Below, one piece after another: positions 35,006-46,677 of a stretch of 64,000 nucleotides of DNA. The DNA is from Epiperipatus broadwayi (taxonomy: Eukaryota > Onychophora > Udeonychophora > Euonychophora > Peripatidae), in assembly GCA_028023455.1 (NCBI GenBank), contig JAQFVV010006208.1, forward strand, positions 12,300,984 through 12,364,983, given 5' to 3'. Below the pieces are notes generated by a model that saw only the letters and a list, made by a program, of their open reading frames with translations, did no database searches and was not told where the DNA came from. Both the position numbers and the translations under genes were made by a program. The first letter of the stretch is position 1. Every line of letters begins with the position of its first letter.

Positions 35006-35561
35006 TTATATAAAGTTCATAGGTGTATGGAATAGCTTCCATGTCTCCTCAAAAATGAATTTTGATGATAGTAGTTTATCTCTTTGTTTTATCTTTTGCA
35101 TTGATTGTATAAAGCACAATCTTTCATCAGGGGAAGGCTGCGAATACATTTTCTTGCACCTCACATACCAGATTGAATATGTGATGAAAATTGACATTCT
35201 AATGAGTGGAAATTGTTTTTTTTTTAATGCAGTCTTGTAATGATATAATGAGGTAGTAGTCTACCTTTATGTTCTGATAAATAATAGATCTTATTATTCC
35301 AAGAACATTGCATGAATTGATGATATGATAATATGTCTCATCTTCTCTTCTGCAGTTTGGGCATACTGGGTCAACTTTGATGATATGCCATTTAAAGTAC
35401 AGGAACCACAATGTAGGCATGGCATCCAGGTTTATTTTAATGATAAAGTCCAAATATTTGGGTTCTAGAGCCCAATATTTGAACAACATTGTTATTTTAT
35501 AATTGGTTATGCCTAATTTTGTAAATTTTGTTCTGGATTCATTAATTTCTGAGCACTCCAA
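35006..35561 (-). pseudogene. LINE A2 C-terminal CCHC region
   Basis: Two overlapping frames (35561-35199 and 35197-35006). The first carries VDPVCPNCRREDETYYHI...C, a CX2C...HX4C zinc-binding motif typical of the C-terminus of many LINE ORF2 proteins and matching DPICHAC...H...C in A1. The second keeps TYSIWYVRCKK, equal to TYAFWYTRCR in A1. A frameshift separates them. Confidence 0.8.
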
Positions 35562-36091
35562 ATATTTATTTTGTTGGCAATGACATCTGGCGTAATGTTG
35601 ACATACTGATGGATGTTTTGTGCTATTTTATATAGACAGCTACTTTTCTTTGGGGGTGGTGTGTCAGTTGGCTGTATTAATTTAATTATGTGATTATACC
35701 TGTATTTAATTCCTAGGTTGTAAAGGAGGGTATGAGTTTTTTGTAGAAGTAAGGCTGGAATAGCATGCAGAGACATGCCATTAAATCTGTGATGCTGTTG
35801 CATTCTGTGTATGCTTATGGCCACTGTTTTATTTCTCCAGAATAATCTGGTGCAAAACCTATTTATTTTTTTAATAAATGAATTTGGGGTAGACATTATA
35901 GGTAGGTAGTAGGAAATTCTGGACATAATCTTCATGTTCAGCAGGGCTACCTTTCCCTGTAGGGATAGGTAGACTCCTGCCAGAGTTTTAGTTATTTTCT
36001 CTGTGGAGTGTATGATGGTGTCCTGGAGTTCCTTTGACACTGCTATCTGACTTATATATGGGAAAGCCCAGAAATTTCTGGGGCTCAGCAT
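35513..36091 (-). pseudogene. LINE A2 RT thumb/connection fragment
   Basis: 192 codons without the catalytic palm. Shares with A1 YLSLQGK, ALLNMKIM, LFWRNKTVAISIHR, PTDTPPPKK and NKINIW. This is the region following the RT domain in LINE ORF2. The frame breaks after NKINIW and coding continues in another frame at 35561-35199. Confidence 0.82.
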
Positions 36092-36126
36092 AATAGAATA
36101 TCATCAAGCTACCAATGCTTGACTTT

Positions 36127-36587
36127 CAACTAGAAAATAAAATAAAACTAGAAAAAATATTTAAAAACCTCACAATTTAGTATTTGACTAGATTGGTAAA
36201 TAATCCCTTCTTAATGTTCTCTTCATGTATAATAGGCTTTTAAATAGCTTAATTTTACAATTTTACCTTATGTACCTTAGTAGTAATAAATATTTTGGTA
36301 ATTTATATTATTGAATATAACATCTTTAATATATTTAAATGTATATGCATTTATTTTCTTAAGCTCTTTTCTTTTTTATTATTATTGTCTTGTTTTATAT
36401 TTTCTAGCTTACTCAAACATATCCTTTATTATTTATTGAACAGCGTTCATTTCCCAATTATATGTACAGTACCATATAAATGCACAAAGTCACTTTTTAC
36501 TTTGAGTATTTACAAGACTAGACCAAATTTATTTATATCACCATCATCGTATTCAATAAAACAAATTTTTACATTGACATTTTTAAT
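36127..36587. other. No recognised feature
   Basis: AT-rich. A 103-codon plus frame at 36295-36606 is compositionally biased and overlaps the L hairpin arm; I see no family resemblance. Confidence 0.5.
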
Positions 36588-36799
36588 ATATATTAAAGCT
36601 ATATAACCTTAAGACTATACGCCTAAAATGCGACAGTAAGGACCTCTACAAATCTAAACACAAGATTAATGACCTTAGATCGAAGATAAGAATGGCCACT
36701 CTTGTTTTTTAAAGTCGTTAATCTTGTGTTTAGATTTGTAGAGGTTCCAACTGTCGCATTTTAGGTGCATAGTCATAAGGCTATAGCTTTAATATATAT
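36588..36799. repeat. L-family foldback (L1)
   Basis: Arms of about 90 bp: atatattaaagctatataacc pairs with the closing gctatagctttaatatat. Inner parts are acctctacaaatctaaacac / gtgtttagatttgtagagg. Relatives at 43.5, 52.2 and 61-62.4 kb. Confidence 0.88.
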
Positions 36800-37023
36800 G
36801 ATTTACGCGATGAGTATGCACTTTATAAATTATTAATTGACATTTTTAATAAACTGTAATTTCTAAAGCTATCTGCAATTTGCATTTTTTTCATTTCCTC
36901 TTTTCTTAAGAATAAAATTTCTTTTTATGCAAAATGTGTATCCAAATAAAAAAGTTTACAAACTTCTTTGAAATTTAAATGATTCATATATAATAATCAA
37001 ATTAAATATTATAATAGTATAAG

Positions 37024-37130
37024 TTATATATATCATTAAAAACCAGTCAACACTCAGACAATCTCAATATTAATAACAATCAGCAATTTCAAACTGTTGT
37101 CAAGGCAACCTTCTTTTAACAATAAAGATA
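37024..37130 (-). repeat. K-family single arm (K2)
   Basis: ccagtcaacactcagacaat through caaggcaaccttctttt matches the left arm of K1. Directly followed by F4. Confidence 0.8.
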
Positions 37131-37138
37131 TATATGTA

Positions 37139-37690
37139 TTTGTATTTTTATAGTGGATTATTTCCATCATCTAATATGCATATTGAATGTCCTTAGAAAA
37201 ATTTTACTTTATTTAAATATTCCAAATACATTAAGCTGTTAGTAATAGCACATCAAACAGGTTAGTATATGCACATTCTTCCCTCTTCTTTAGGTGTTGC
37301 TGGCCTGACCAGTGACAATAGTAGCATGGGGTTTGAATCTGGACCCTTAGATTATTGAGTATTGAATTTTAAGGTAACATTCTAGTTAGAGCATTACCTT
37401 AAAATTCAATACTCAAGAATCTAAAAGTCCAGGTTTAAATCCGATCTACTACTGTCACTGGTTAGGTCAGCAATACCTGAAGAAGAGGGGAGAATAATAT
37501 CTCTCCAAGCATTGTGCATATGCTAACCTGTTTGACATGCTATTACTAACAGTTAAATGCATTTGAAACATTTAAATAAAGTTAAATTTTTTTCTAAAGA
37601 CATTCAACACACATGTTAGATGATGGAAATAGTCCAATGTAACAACTAGAACACCATCATTATAAACGTTCAGGAAAACACTAGGGTATA
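37139..37690. repeat. F-family foldback F4
   Basis: Arms match F3: tcatctaatatgcatattg, gttagtaatagca, gaccagtgacaatagtag, and a tip with ccttaaaattcaatactc. The right arm extends further than the left, to cattataaacgttcaggaaaa. The tip again has tRNA-like gtttaaatccgatc. Confidence 0.85.
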
Positions 37691-38319
37691 TATGTATGTT
37701 TAAATCTTTTTTAGTTTGAATGCACTATGCCCAATTATATTATCATCATCATCATTATTACTTTTAAGCATTATGATTTTATCATGCAATACAATTTTTT
37801 ATGTTTAATATTGTTTATTCAATCCATGTCCTTTCTCTTTCACAATACTCCAACAAATGAATGAATGTCTAAAGAAAAAGAATGAATGATAATAATATAT
37901 ATATATAAAATAAAATTACATTTATAGACTTTCTTACCAGTATCACATTTATATCATCAAATATCATGACCATAACGATATACTAAAGTTATTTTCTTTC
38001 ACTTACGTCTTTATCCAATTTGTCATTGAGGCAGATTTCCATTGTTAAAATTCAAGCAATTATATATTTGAATGTTAAAATGTCCTTTTAAATCTTACAG
38101 CATTCTTTATAATAAAATATATTAATTTACATAATTATTTACAATTTATAGTGTTAAATAAATATTTTAAAAATAAAATTATATAGTTTCATAAAATTTT
38201 AAATACATAAATCATATATAACCAAAATTAAGCATTTTCTTTCGTTTATTTTGTATTATAATAAACAATCTCTAATAAATATTAAGTAAATTTATATATT
38301 AAAGTTTTAAAATAATAGA
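37691..38319. other. No recognised feature
   Basis: AT-rich with an ATC microrepeat near 37741-37760. Confidence 0.5.
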
Positions 38320-38520
38320 TGTGATATGTTGGACTATTTCCATAATTTATGAGTGAATATTAAATGTATAGAAAATTTTAAACTTTCCAAATATAAACAA
38401 CTTGTTAGTAATAATATACAAATAGACAATACAGGGGCAAACACCCTACCAACTGAGCTATTCTGTCAAAAGCACCATATAGTAGAAAATTGATATATTT
38501 ATATATGAGAGTTGGTTCAA
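38320..38520. repeat. Diverged F-family foldback with tRNA-like tip (F5)
   Basis: ttggactatttccataattt and tgttagtaataatatac are F signatures. caccctaccaactgagctatt is the complement of a tRNA D arm and A box, and gttggttcaaatcctcc is a B-box-like T arm on the other strand. Confidence 0.6.
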
Positions 38521-38758
38521 ATCCTCCTGAGTCCTTCAATTTTTTTTTTAATGAGGCTAATTAGTTTTTTTTTTTTTTTTCGTCAGATTTTTTAAAACAA
38601 TGTCTCTAAATTTTAAAATAAAAAAAATAAACATGCACGCACACACACACATACATTCTAAACAATAATCCAAAGTTGTATTAATTATTTTGAAGTACAT
38701 GATCTACATACGAATATTAATATTTCTGATACAAAAAAAATGGATACTGTTTCTCATA

Positions 38759-38963
38759 GCCATTTTGAATTCTAAGAACTGCCCCAAAACCCCGCTTATA
38801 CATCCAAGCGATAAATGATATTCATTATCAGCATATGGTCACAATATTACCATTTATTACAAAATCGTAATTTTCATCAATAATTAAAAAATTAAAATGG
38901 ATGTCATTTATTGCTTGGATGTGTCAGCGGATGTTTTGGATGGCTCTTAGAATTCAAAATGGC
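38759..38963. repeat. Foldback N, ~70-bp arms
   Basis: gccattttgaattctaaga pairs with tcttagaattcaaaatggc; also catccaagcgataaatga with tcatttattgcttggatg. The loop of about 60 bases is AT-rich. Single copy in this window. Confidence 0.85.
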
Positions 38964-39403
38964 CGAGTGCATCCTAAATCAGTAATAAAAATATTTATAC
39001 ATACATAAAATTTTATATGTTTTATAATGTATTAAACTTTATTAACTTCTAACATAGTACCTGTATTTAAATAAAATAATAGCTTTTTACATCATATGTA
39101 CTGCAAATTTTAAAATAAGTGCTACTAATAATTTTAAAAGTGCAAAAGTTACTATATATAATTGACATATTATAAATTTTAACAATAGATTCATAAAGTA
39201 TTCAATTTAATTAATATTATGCTTGAAATAAGTTAATACATTTTTTTAGAATATATGTATTATCACATGATCAACATTTCTTATGCTAGCACATAACTGT
39301 TAAAACAGGCAAAACTCTCCATACAGTAGAGCCACAAAGTGCCAACCAGAGTAATCAATGGATACCAGAAGGCTTGTGCATAAAATCCCCATCTAGTGAC
39401 TAC

Positions 39404-39470
39404 TCATCCAATATCCCCAGACTAGTTTCTGGCTTGTGTCCTTTATCAGTGAGGAGTTTTGTATCTGAGA
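39404..39470 (-). ncRNA. Hammerhead ribozyme motif, family C (C3 left arm)
   Basis: Minus strand CTGATAA (G8 changed), stem II region, GAAACTAGTC, then TGGGGATATTGGATGAG pairing with the strand before the core. One inactivating core change. Confidence 0.55.
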
Positions 39471-39688
39471 GCACTGCACCTAGATCTTAGATTGGCACTT
39501 GTGGCAATATGGTATGGAGAGTTTTGCCTGTTTTAATAACAGTTCTATGCTAGCATAAGAAATGGTGATCATGTGATGTTTAGTGGTTTAACACCAATCC
39601 TGCCTAATAGGATAGTGGTGGTTATGGTTGTTAAAGAGCCAAAGACACCAAAATGTATGGGTACTGAACTGAGTTCAGACCCATATGG

Positions 39689-39698
39689 CTATATAAGC
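39689..39698 (+). promoter_or_regulatory. Conserved TATA-like box in C unit
   Basis: ctatataagc occurs at the same place in three C units (also 53606-53615 and 63771-63780), about 25 bp after ctgaactgag. Conservation between otherwise mutated copies suggests a promoter, possibly pol II or snRNA-type; this is inference. Confidence 0.4.
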
Positions 39699-39821
39699 TA
39701 TTGAGCTTAGATTGAAAATATTATTGTGTTTTCAATTTCATTGTTATAGTTTTGTAGTTAAGTAGAGATAAAAGGTGGCTGCTAGAGGGTTGCATTAAAT
39801 TCTAAGATCTAGGTGCAGTGC

Positions 39822-39890
39822 TCTCAGATCTAAAGCTACTCATTGATGAAGGGCACAAGCCAGAAACTAGTCTAGGGATATTGGATGAGT
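39822..39890 (+). ncRNA. Hammerhead ribozyme motif, family C (C3 right)
   Basis: TTGATGA instead of CTGATGA, then GGGCACAAGCC, GAAAC, palindromic helix III ACTAGT, C17, and the helix I partner with ttggat. Core position C3 is mutated. Confidence 0.55.
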
Positions 39891-40003
39891 AGGCACTAGA
39901 TGGGGATTTTATACACAAGCCTTTTGGCATTCATTGATTACTCTGGTTGGCCATGAGTGGCACTACTGTATGGAGAGTTTTGCCTGTTTTAATATATGTA
40001 TTA

Positions 40004-40997
40004 CTAAGCTTAGTTCAATGCCTATTATATTACAATATAAAGATTAATTAGATTTAAAATTTTTGATTTTTCAAATACAGAAATATGTATCAAGATTGTA
40101 ATGCATATAATTATTGAATGAAATATTTTTCCAAAGCCACATTAATATAATATCTAAATATAAAGTCTGAAACCCAACATCACATTTTTTTCTCATGTCC
40201 CAGTTTTGATCAGATCAGGGAGGAAATACCAGTCATATTGAAGATTAAAAAAATAAATATTGCATATATGTGTAAGGAATTTGGTAAAGATCTTTTTTCA
40301 AATGTGCATGACAATATCTTTGTTCTCTATGATATATGGTGCACAAGATGCATATTTGTGTATGTAAACAGTCCAGGAAGATCACTAAATGCTTTTAGAA
40401 ATAATCTAGAAACAGTAAGAGAATGGAACAGAAAGGTTTCCAAATACAAGGTATATATAGAAACCTGATCAGGACTCTCTCAATCCTCAAAGCTATAGCA
40501 TGACACACTTGTCTCATTAATAATATCTGTATATTTTTTAATTAATTTGTTATATCTAGTGTATATAATTTAATTAATGTTGTAAACAAATAAACAAATG
40601 TAACCAATGTTTTTTTTCAAGTGATGATATAAAGTAAAAAAAAAAAATAACAGAAGTTTATTTACTTATTCCAAAACTAATATTAGTCACAATAAACAAG
40701 CTTGTTAAAATATATATTAAAGACCAAAAACTGACATGTTAAAGTAAATTATATTAATATTGATAGTAGGCACTATTAAAATACTTCCATTGATGATAAT
40801 TATTACCATTTGATTAGAGAATTCTATTGCTTAATAATTTTCACCAGTCGTTGAGCAAAGAATTTGTCACATGTCACATACACCTAAACATAAAAATTTG
40901 AGACTAATACATATCTTCATTAACAAAAAAATGATTTATCATAATAACAAATTTAATTACTTTAGGTTATTTATTGTGTTTTTCATGTTTCTTTAAG
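40004..40997 (+). other. Unidentified; 76-codon frame at 40238-40468
   Basis: The frame at 40238-40468 has a more even amino-acid composition than other frames here (it reads MCKEFGKDLFSNVHD and SPGRSLNAFRNNLETVREW). I cannot assign it to a family. It might be an exon relic or chance. The rest is AT-rich. Confidence 0.25.
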
Positions 40998-41010
40998 AAT
41001 ATTCCTATAA

Positions 41011-41274
41011 CACAGGCAAAACTCTCCATACAGTAGTGCCACTCAGTGCCAGCCAGTGTAGTCAATGGATGCCAGAAGGCTTGTGCATAAAATCCCCATC
41101 TAATGCCTACTCATCCAATATTACCAGACTAGTAGGCACTAGATGGGGATTTTATGCATAAACCTTCTGGCATCCATTGATTACTCTGGATGGCACTGAG
41201 TGGCACTACTGTATGGAGAGTTTGGGCTGTGTTAATAACAGTTATGTGCAAGAATAAGAAATAGTAATCATGTA
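41011..41274. mobile_element. C element C5, compact hairpin, 13-bp TSD
   Basis: Flanked by aatattcctataa at 40998-41010 and 41275-41287. Arms caggcaaaactctccatac / gtatggagagtttgggctg are complementary for about 110 bp. The ribozyme is deleted except ccagactagt at the apex. The right end has the extra tail taacagttatgtgcaag to the TSD. Confidence 0.93.
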
Positions 41275-41287
41275 AATATTCCTATAA

Positions 41288-42335
41288 TTAAGTGAACATT
41301 ATTAAACTTTCTACATAAAATAATTTATTTTTCAAATTTTATTTTGAGATGTTAGGAAAGTAGTGAAAGTGGTTTTAGAAGAAAGGAAGATTCTCTTTTG
41401 ACAAAAAGTGAAAAAAACCCTCTACAATCAAGTTAAGGAAACTCTTGTGGTCCAAAGCAGTTAACTTCATGATAATTGTTTGATAAATTTTTATTTCAGA
41501 TAATATTGCCATCTTTTTTTTCCTTTTTCATTAAATTAAAGGCAATGAATATATCATAATCCTGGGATTACAAGATCAGCTATCAATTAATTTTAAAAAT
41601 ATGTAAATTGAAAGAAGTGAAGTTACATTTTTTTTAAAATCAGGAGCTAAAAAGTATATAGTCTTCCATTTTTTAGTTATATATTAATTTATGGACCAAA
41701 TACAGGTTCAATAATTAATCATATATGAATATTATTTGTATGCATTTATTATATATACACAAATGAATATAAAAAAATATATACTTAAAAAACTAACACC
41801 AGTATTATTTAAACATACTTCAATTCTCTAAGATTTATCAAATTGTGTTTGTCACAATTCACCACCAATTCATACTGTAAGAAAATACCTGTATTACTCC
41901 TGCCATGCCAGCTAAACCAGATAACCATTCAATACTGGTTGGTACATGGATGTCTGGTTATTCTTAGATGGACAGTAAAATTATTTAAACACTCATCATC
42001 AAATTTTTTATTAAAGGCTAGTTTAACTAGTCACTGCGCTGTAGTACACTATTTAAAAGGCATTTTAAGTTTTTTTTTTTAAATTAATTAAAAATCAGTT
42101 ATTCATTTAATGGTTTAAAATTTACTGACAATCATTACAATGGCTATATTCTTCGAAATATAAGATACTCTATTCTCAATTTTAAACTAAGTTATTATGC
42201 CAAAACAAATTGTACAAACTATGGGTTGTTGCTTCTATTGAGATGTAAACCCTTGAGGGAAAAATATATTATACTCCTCTTTAATCTTGCATATAAATAG
42301 TATACTTTTATTTAAAAATATGTTTTATCCATATT
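41288..42335. other. No recognised feature
   Basis: AT-rich. The 79-codon plus frame at 41843-42082 has no recognisable motif. Confidence 0.45.
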
Positions 42336-42985
42336 CCAAAATTCTTGTGTACCACAATCCTTACTAAAATCTAGCTCAGTCCTGAATTACTCCCAAATTC
42401 TTGTATATCACAATTCTTACTAAAATCTAGTTCAATCCTGAATTACATCAAAATGTTTGTATACCGGAATTCTTACTAAAATCTAGCTCAATCCTGAATT
42501 ATTCCCAAATTTTTGTATATCATAATTTTTAGTAAAATCTAGCTCAAACCTGAATTACTCCCAAATTCTTGTATATTACAATTCTTATTAAAATCTAGTT
42601 CAATCTTGAATTACTCCAAAATTCTTGTGTATCACAATTCTTACTAAAATCTAGCTCAATCCTGAATTACTCTCAAATTCTTGTATATCATAATTCTTAC
42701 TAAAATCTAGTTCAATCCTGAATTACTCCAAAATTCTTGTGCACCACAACTCTTACTAAAATCTAGCTGAATACTGAATTACTCCCAAATTCTTGTATAT
42801 CACAATTCTTACTAAAATCTAGTTCAATCCTGAATTACTCCAAAATTCTTGTGTACCACTATTCTTACTAAAATCTAGTTCAATCCTGAATTACTCCAAA
42901 ATTCTTGTTTACCATAACTCTTACTAAAATTTATCTCAATTCTGAATTACTCCAAAATTCTTGTGTGCCACAAATTCAACCGTGA
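42336..42985. repeat. Satellite-like array, 56-57-bp unit x ~12
   Basis: Units run ccaaaattcttgtgtacc ... tcctgaattact. Two subtypes partly alternate: ccaaaattcttgtgtacc with ctagctcaa, and cccaaattcttgtatatc with ctagttcaa. This gives a 113-bp dimer period in places (units 1-2, 6-7, 8-9). The last unit breaks off at ttgtgtgccac. Confidence 0.95.
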
Positions 42986-43539
42986 GTTACTGTTTCTATT
43001 AAACAATGGCTATATTTAAATTTAGCTTTCATCCCATACGAGAAATGCTCATAATACATGTTCTGTACTTACATAATAGACCTGCTGCAAAATATCACAT
43101 ACCTATTAATCCTATGATAATGTTCTAACCTTGCAATGTCATAAAATAACATCTACACAAAATCTTCTGACAAACTTAATCCATCAATTTTGATAAATGA
43201 TGAAAAACAACTTTATTTAGTAAAAATGGTGACCTATAACCTTATGTAGTGGAAATAAACAAGCAAGTATTTACATTTTGAAGCAAATCTAGTTATTTGC
43301 AAAAATGATGAAAACTAATCTAATTTCATACAAAGTGGCGATCTATAACTTTATTTACTAAAAATAAACAAACGTGTATTTACACTTTTTTGCAAAAAAC
43401 GATGTTGCAGCAATTACAGTATTAGAAATACACATTTATTCTAATTAAAAAGAAAAGCAAAAAGATTGTTTATTACAACTTCTGGATCGAGTGAATTATA
43501 AATTTATTTAACGCACATTGATTACGTAAGTAATATTTG
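42986..43539. other. No recognised feature; weak ~100-bp duplication
   Basis: Similar phrases about 130 bp apart (taaaaatggtgacctataac / acaaagtggcgatctataac, followed by aataaacaa) suggest an old duplication. No gene. Confidence 0.45.
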
Positions 43540-43640
43540 CTAAGGCAATAAACCTAAAGCATGTGCGGTTGAAAATGCGAAGGTAGGGACCTCTACAGGT
43601 CTTAACCACAAGCTTACGCATGTCCTGCAACATGCAAATG
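43540..43640. repeat. L-family fragment (L2)
   Basis: aaaatgcgaaggtagggacctctacaggtc and the following accacaagctta match the left arm of L1. Single arm. Confidence 0.65.
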
Positions 43641-44229
43641 AAAGCATAGATTAGTCGATTTTTTTTTCTTTGGATAACATGCTACATGCACATACTTCTT
43701 GCAGATAGTTATTCCAGTCTATGACTATCTTTTGAAAGAGGTTGACTGCATCATCCTAGGTGGTGGAAAGTTACCAAATTTTAATCATTTCACTGCATAA
43801 GAAAGTCATTCAAAATATTCACTCAGCAGAATTAAAGCTGGATAGTAAATCACATGTTCACCTTACTTTCATCACATGATCAATCAGTCATCCCAGGATT
43901 CTTTCATGACATCACAACATACTTTAAATTATAAAATTAGCAATAAAATCAACATATTGAATAACAACTTTATCCTGATCATTGTTTAATTTGATCTGTG
44001 TCATCAACTTTCACTACAACAGGTCTAATATATAAATTCCCATGTTCCATTTGTAATAAAATATATACAATTTAGGTCACTTTTATAAATAAACAATCGT
44101 CATAAAAATTTTAATCTCTGCCATGTTTCTGTTGTTTTACATCTTCTCAGAAAAATGGAGTAGTTTGCTACACGTTTTTATTCAACATTAAAAAATACAA
44201 TATTAAAAAATTTCCCAGGATTGATTTAA
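43641..44229. other. No recognised feature
   Basis: Nothing identified. Confidence 0.5.
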
Positions 44230-44600
44230 TATATATGTAGACTCCAAACCACTCAAAGAAGTATGGAGAAATGCATGTTGGGAGTAACAAGAAGAGATCG
44301 AAAACGCAATATATGGGTAAGAGAACAAACAGGTGTTACTGACATCATTGAAAAAATTAAGATTGAAGTGGAGTTGGGCTGGACATATTGCTAGAAGAGA
44401 TGATAATAGATGGAAATTGAAATCTTAAACTGGATTCCAAGAGATTGTAATAGAGACCACATGTGAGATGGATGGATGAAATAAGAAAATGTGCAGGGGT
44501 GATGTGGAGAAGAGAAGCTAAAGATCGGAAAAGATGGATTAAACTTGGAGAGACCTTCATCCTGCAGTGGATTGATAATGGTTAATGATGATGATGATAA
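44230..44600 (+). pseudogene. LINE family B 3-prime end (B3)
   Basis: With frame changes the plus strand reads RRDRKRNIWVREQTGVTDII, then WAGHIARRDDNRWKL, NWIPRDCNRD, WMDEIRKCAGVMWRREAKDR and a final QWIDNG. This is the conserved tail of many LINE ORF2 proteins (GH.AR..D.RW ... W.DDI). It is followed by a (GATGAT)n-type simple 3-prime tail. Reading-frame breaks and 5-prime truncation make it a dead copy. Relatives B1 and B2 are antisense. Confidence 0.85.
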
Positions 44601-45457
44601 CATTTCTATTTAGGAAAATCATACATAAATTATAGCATGCTAATGTCTTTTTCAATTGTTCTATTTTATAAACTGGTTTTATTTTGAATACGTTTATCTT
44701 TCATCTTATTTCAGTTCATAGTTTGTAATCTTTTTTTATTTTTAAAACGTTAATTACAAACATTGAACCTTGTACAGTATATATTTTTTCATTTAATTAG
44801 TACCCCCTTTTTTTTTTTCATGAAAAAAACAAAACAACCAAAGCATTTATTAACCCCTCCCCCCAAATAAAAAAAAAATTCAACTTTGTCATGTCCTACA
44901 TATTCTCTCAGATAAATATATTACTTTTAAAACTGAATTAATATTGATTTTAACTAACAGATCTTTTTTCATTTTACTTATAAAACGCCTCCCACCCCAA
45001 TCACTCCCCCCTCCCCCTTTCTCCTATGAAAAAGTTATTTTTCTTCTATTAATCTTTGGAACTTTCTAATATATTGAAGCATAAAATTTTTCTAATAAGA
45101 AAAATCAATTACAATTAGGCAAATTGTTTGAATTTATCCAAGACATTCATATTTTTTATTACTCTAAATTGTACAAAATTAAAAACCTATGAGTGAAATT
45201 CAATAATTTAATTTTTTTATTGGGTAAAATATTTTCTGTACTATTCTTTAATAAAATTATAAATTGAAAAATATTAAAATTTAACGAGAGGTTACCATGG
45301 ATTTAATTCAATCTACAATGCAGGGGGGGGTGGATGGTTTTAAATATCACAAAAACATTTCGTTTTAACCTTATTTTTTTTAACAAAAAATAATAACTGC
45401 ACATTATTTTACTGTAAGTTCTACTTACATTAATAGTAATAATGATGATGATGATAA
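44601..45457. other. No gene; homopolymer runs
   Basis: C-rich runs (cctcccccc near 44858, ctcccccctcccccttt near 45005) and a G8 run near 45323. Otherwise AT-rich. Confidence 0.5.
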
Positions 45458-45471
45458 CAATAATAATAAAC

Positions 45472-45761
45472 CACTAAACATCACATGATCACCATCTCTT
45501 ATGCTAGCACATAACTGTTATTAAACAAGCAAAACTCTCCATACAGTAGTGCCACCCTGTGCCAACCAGAGTAATCAATGGATGCCAGAAAGCTTGTGCA
45601 TAAAATCCCCATCTAGTGCCTACTCATCCAATATCACAGATATATCCCCGATATTGGATGAGTAGGCACTAGATGAGGATTTTATGCACAAGCCTTCTGG
45701 CATCCATTGATTACTCCGGTTGGCACAGTGTGGCACTACTGTATGGAGAGTTTTGCTTGTT
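45472..45761. mobile_element. C element C4, compact hairpin, 14-bp TSD
   Basis: Flanked by caataataataaac at 45458-45471 and 45762-45775, though the site is an AAT-like repeat. Arms of about 125 bp (caaaactctccatacagtag / ctactgtatggagagttttg). A 20-base apex replaces the ribozyme. Confidence 0.9.
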
Positions 45762-45775
45762 CAATAATAATAAAC

Positions 45776-46677
45776 AATAATTCAAAGTATTTCATAAATT
45801 GATCAACATAAGGTTAATGTATATTTTTTATATTATAAAGAATATAATGTATTTACCAAAAAAATTATCATGTCTTTTATTCTTCTATTAATTTCTTTTA
45901 CTTTAATGCCTTCATTTGCAATGGTTGGTTGTGATCTTGAGTTATAAGTCATCACTTGATATGAATTGTGACATAGGATTGTGTCCTTCTGCAGCCACAT
46001 TTCTATTCTTTAATTATTACACTCACAGTACTTTTGATTCCAATCATTTTTATCTGCTTTAGTACTTTTTATTTTTTGGCTGCTTCTTTTTTTCTTTTAG
46101 TGGTAGAATGACCATGCCATTTATGAGTGAATAATAATGATGATGATAATCATGGTGAAATTTGAGCACCATAAACAATTTCAAATAAATTTAATCATAA
46201 AAAGTTGAGATTAGAGAGACCAACTGTAAATAGTTTGCTCCAGTAAATCAAAGTTTGAGACTGCATTCATGAGTCAATAGAGCTCTGTTAGATGTTTTGA
46301 AAAAAAATAGGAATGATTTATGATCAGCTCTGCAGGATACCTTTAATGAAATGAACTAATGATTATATAATAATTGTAGCAAAAGTCTAATTTTTTTGCT
46401 GATTATATACTAAATAAAAAATAAAAAAATAACATCTGCTGCATTCTTAATGTTATCAAATGATATTTATATAAATACCAGATCCTATAAAAATTAAGTG
46501 AATAATCCCAACAGAAAGATGAAATTTTGTGAATGATCTATCTATATAATAATATGCTCAAAACCCAAAGTGGTACTTTTTTCTTTTCTCTCATAAAATT
46601 ATTTTTACAGAATTAGTAAAAAGATTGACAGACATCTGTTATTAATTCCAACATAACTTATATTGGTATATGAAAAA
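45776..46677. other. No recognised feature
   Basis: AT-rich; nothing identified. Confidence 0.5.

Larger units (their letters stand above)
34862..36103 (-). mobile_element. LINE family A copy 2 (A2), 5-prime truncated
   Basis: Minus-strand copy homologous to the 3-prime half of A1 at 57.2-60.3 kb. It begins inside the reverse transcriptase, downstream of the YMDD region, at AEPQKFLGFP, and ends with a 3-prime untranslated region reaching 34862. The sequence aaagtcaagc.ttg.t occurs on both sides (about 36105-36126 and 34847-34868). The second copy is the start of the adjacent SINE, so I read it as a degenerate TSD: the LINE inserted at the SINE edge. Confidence 0.82.
39263..39990. mobile_element. 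C element C3 with opposed HHRs, 13-bp TSD
   Basis: Flanked by aatatatgtatta at 39250-39262 and 39991-40003. Left part: inverted C arm. Right part: a nearly complete C unit with the conserved ctgaactgagttcagac and ctatataagc, then ribozyme, then the shared terminal gtatggagagttttgcctg. A C core occurs on the minus strand (about 39404-39470) and on the plus strand (39822-39890). No protein is encoded. Confidence 0.92.

Noticed and set aside
35513-35561. Frame break after NKINIW in both LINE A copies, suggesting programmed frameshifting
   Set aside because: The break is in the same place in A1 (about 58045) and A2, but the required frame offset differs (+1 versus -1) and no shared slippery site was seen. 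Independent indels are more likely.
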